Positions 5,321 to 5,875 of a stretch of DNA of 5,875 nucleotides are shown here, in pieces. The notes below the pieces were generated by a model. That model did no database searches and was not told the origin of the DNA. It saw nothing but the letters and a program-made list of their open reading frames with translations. The DNA comes from MGBC108787 sp964591225. Lineage in GTDB: Bacteria > Bacillota_I > Bacilli_A > RF39 > UBA660. The DNA lies in NCBI GenBank assembly GCA_964591225.1, contig CAZQAO010000050.1:1-5875 (forward strand), written 5' to 3'. A program made the position numbers and the translations under genes. Within the stretch, counting starts at the first letter, position 1. Each line of letters starts with the position of its first letter.

Positions 5321-5866
5321 ATGGAAGTATTAACTATTTTATTAATTATAATAATTTTATTAGGAATTATCGCTATTGGCTATATCTTATATTATAATAA
5401 AATGCAATTTTTAAAGACTAAAATTGAACAAGCCGAAGGAGTTATCGATGAAACATTAAGAGCTCGCTACGATTTAATTGTACGTGCTAATGATATTACC
5501 AAAAATGTTTTAAAAAATAACAAAGAATATTTTAAAGATCAACTAGCTCTTAAAAATAAAGATGTTACTAATTTTGAAACTGATCGTACTTTAAAAGAGG
5601 GATTTCGCATTCTAAATAAATTGATTGATGATTTTCCCAACTTACAAAAAAATAAAGAATTAAAAGAAATGAAAGCTACTATTAAAACTACCGATGAAAA
5701 AATTGCGGCGATGACTAGTTATTATAATCAAGCTACTAATGAATTAAATGGATTAATTCGCAAGTTTCCCTCAAATATTATTGGTAAATTGCATAAATTC
5801 AAAGTAAAACCTTTTTTTGATGGCAAAGACATGAATGATGATATTTATAATGATTTTAAATTCTAA
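5321..5866 (+). CDS. lemA: LemA family membrane-anchored protein
   Basis: A 181-residue LemA-family protein. LemA proteins have an N-terminal membrane anchor and a helical-bundle domain; their function is unsettled, although the family is widespread. Residues 1-25 form one strongly hydrophobic transmembrane helix rich in Ile and Leu. The remainder is almost entirely helical, with family landmarks at 34-57 (KIEQAEGVIDETLRARYDLI and following), 127-149 (KIAAMTSYYNQATNELN region) and the near-diagnostic ending FPSNIIGKLHKFKVKPFFD (149-167). Length is normal. The frame opens at a GTG (5312) inside the ribosome site AGGTGAGG; the ATG at 5321 is preferred. The middle (60-115) is more lysine-rich and divergent than in typical LemA, which may reflect the A+T-rich genome. 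It is transcribed away from the unknown-gene/MBL operon. The stop is followed by too little sequence to see a terminator. Confidence 0.88.
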   Translation: MEVLTILLIIIILLGIIAIGYILYYNKMQFLKTKIEQAEGVIDETLRARYDLIVRANDITKNVLKNNKEYFKDQLALKNKDVTNFETDRTLKEGFRILNKLIDDFPNLQKNKELKEMKATIKTTDEKIAAMTSYYNQATNELNGLIRKFPSNIIGKLHKFKVKPFFDGKDMNDDIYNDFKF

Positions 5867-5875
5867 AAAATCTCA

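Noticed and set aside
1..5875. tRNA, rRNA, riboswitch, CRISPR, insertion sequence or phage attachment site
   Set aside because: Coding genes fill nearly the whole window, with gaps of under 100 bases. No cloverleaf-like sequence, spaced direct repeats, transposase or terminal inverted repeats were seen.

Overview
This is an A+T-rich window (roughly 30% G+C by eye) from a low-GC Gram-positive bacterium of the Bacilli/Firmicutes type. Three things point there: a GerQ-type spore coat gene, an FtsEX/secreted-hydrolase division module, and YitT- and LemA-type proteins, all with strong AGGTG/GAGG Shine-Dalgarno sites. The presence of gerQ suggests an endospore former or a descendant of one. TGA appears as a real stop (end of ftsX) and tryptophan is TGG, so the standard bacterial code (table 11) is in use, not the Mycoplasma code. 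The species cannot be named from this sequence.

Layout, left to right. Positions 4-2805 hold a minus-strand operon, transcribed right to left: ftsE, ftsX, then a secreted coiled-coil M23 endopeptidase. Its genes overlap by 14 and 4 bases, and an AGGAG site at the left edge implies another minus-strand gene beyond the window. Next, 2850-3749 is a YitT-family membrane protein (minus). Diverging from it across about 80 bases is the gerQ-like gene (plus, 3830-4204), closed by a perfect 10-bp stem that can serve as a two-way terminator. Converging on that terminator is a two-gene minus-strand operon, 5232-4230: an unrecognised 166-residue protein followed by a compact metallo-beta-lactamase-fold hydrolase, overlapping by 14 bases. 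Diverging from that pair, on the plus strand, is a LemA-family protein (5321-5866).

How it works together. FtsE (ATPase) and FtsX (membrane transducer) most likely gate the cell-wall hydrolase encoded directly after them, coupling ATP use in the cytoplasm to peptidoglycan cleavage outside. Unlike E. coli EnvC, the hydrolase keeps every visible M23 zinc ligand, so it is probably the enzyme itself and not only an activator. GerQ would act in the spore coat. The other genes look like general membrane or metabolic functions with no evident link to the division module.

Several starts were moved from the longest possible reading frame to the codon correctly spaced from the ribosome binding site; ftsE and gerQ then begin with TTG. 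The predicted promoters put most transcripts' 5' ends only about 12-18 bases before the start codon. I see no mobile element, CRISPR array, RNA gene or long non-coding stretch, and nothing that amounts to a wholly new system. The best leads are the catalytic FtsEX-M23 unit with its four cysteines, the unusual GerQ N-terminus, the shortened hydrolase, and its unknown partner.
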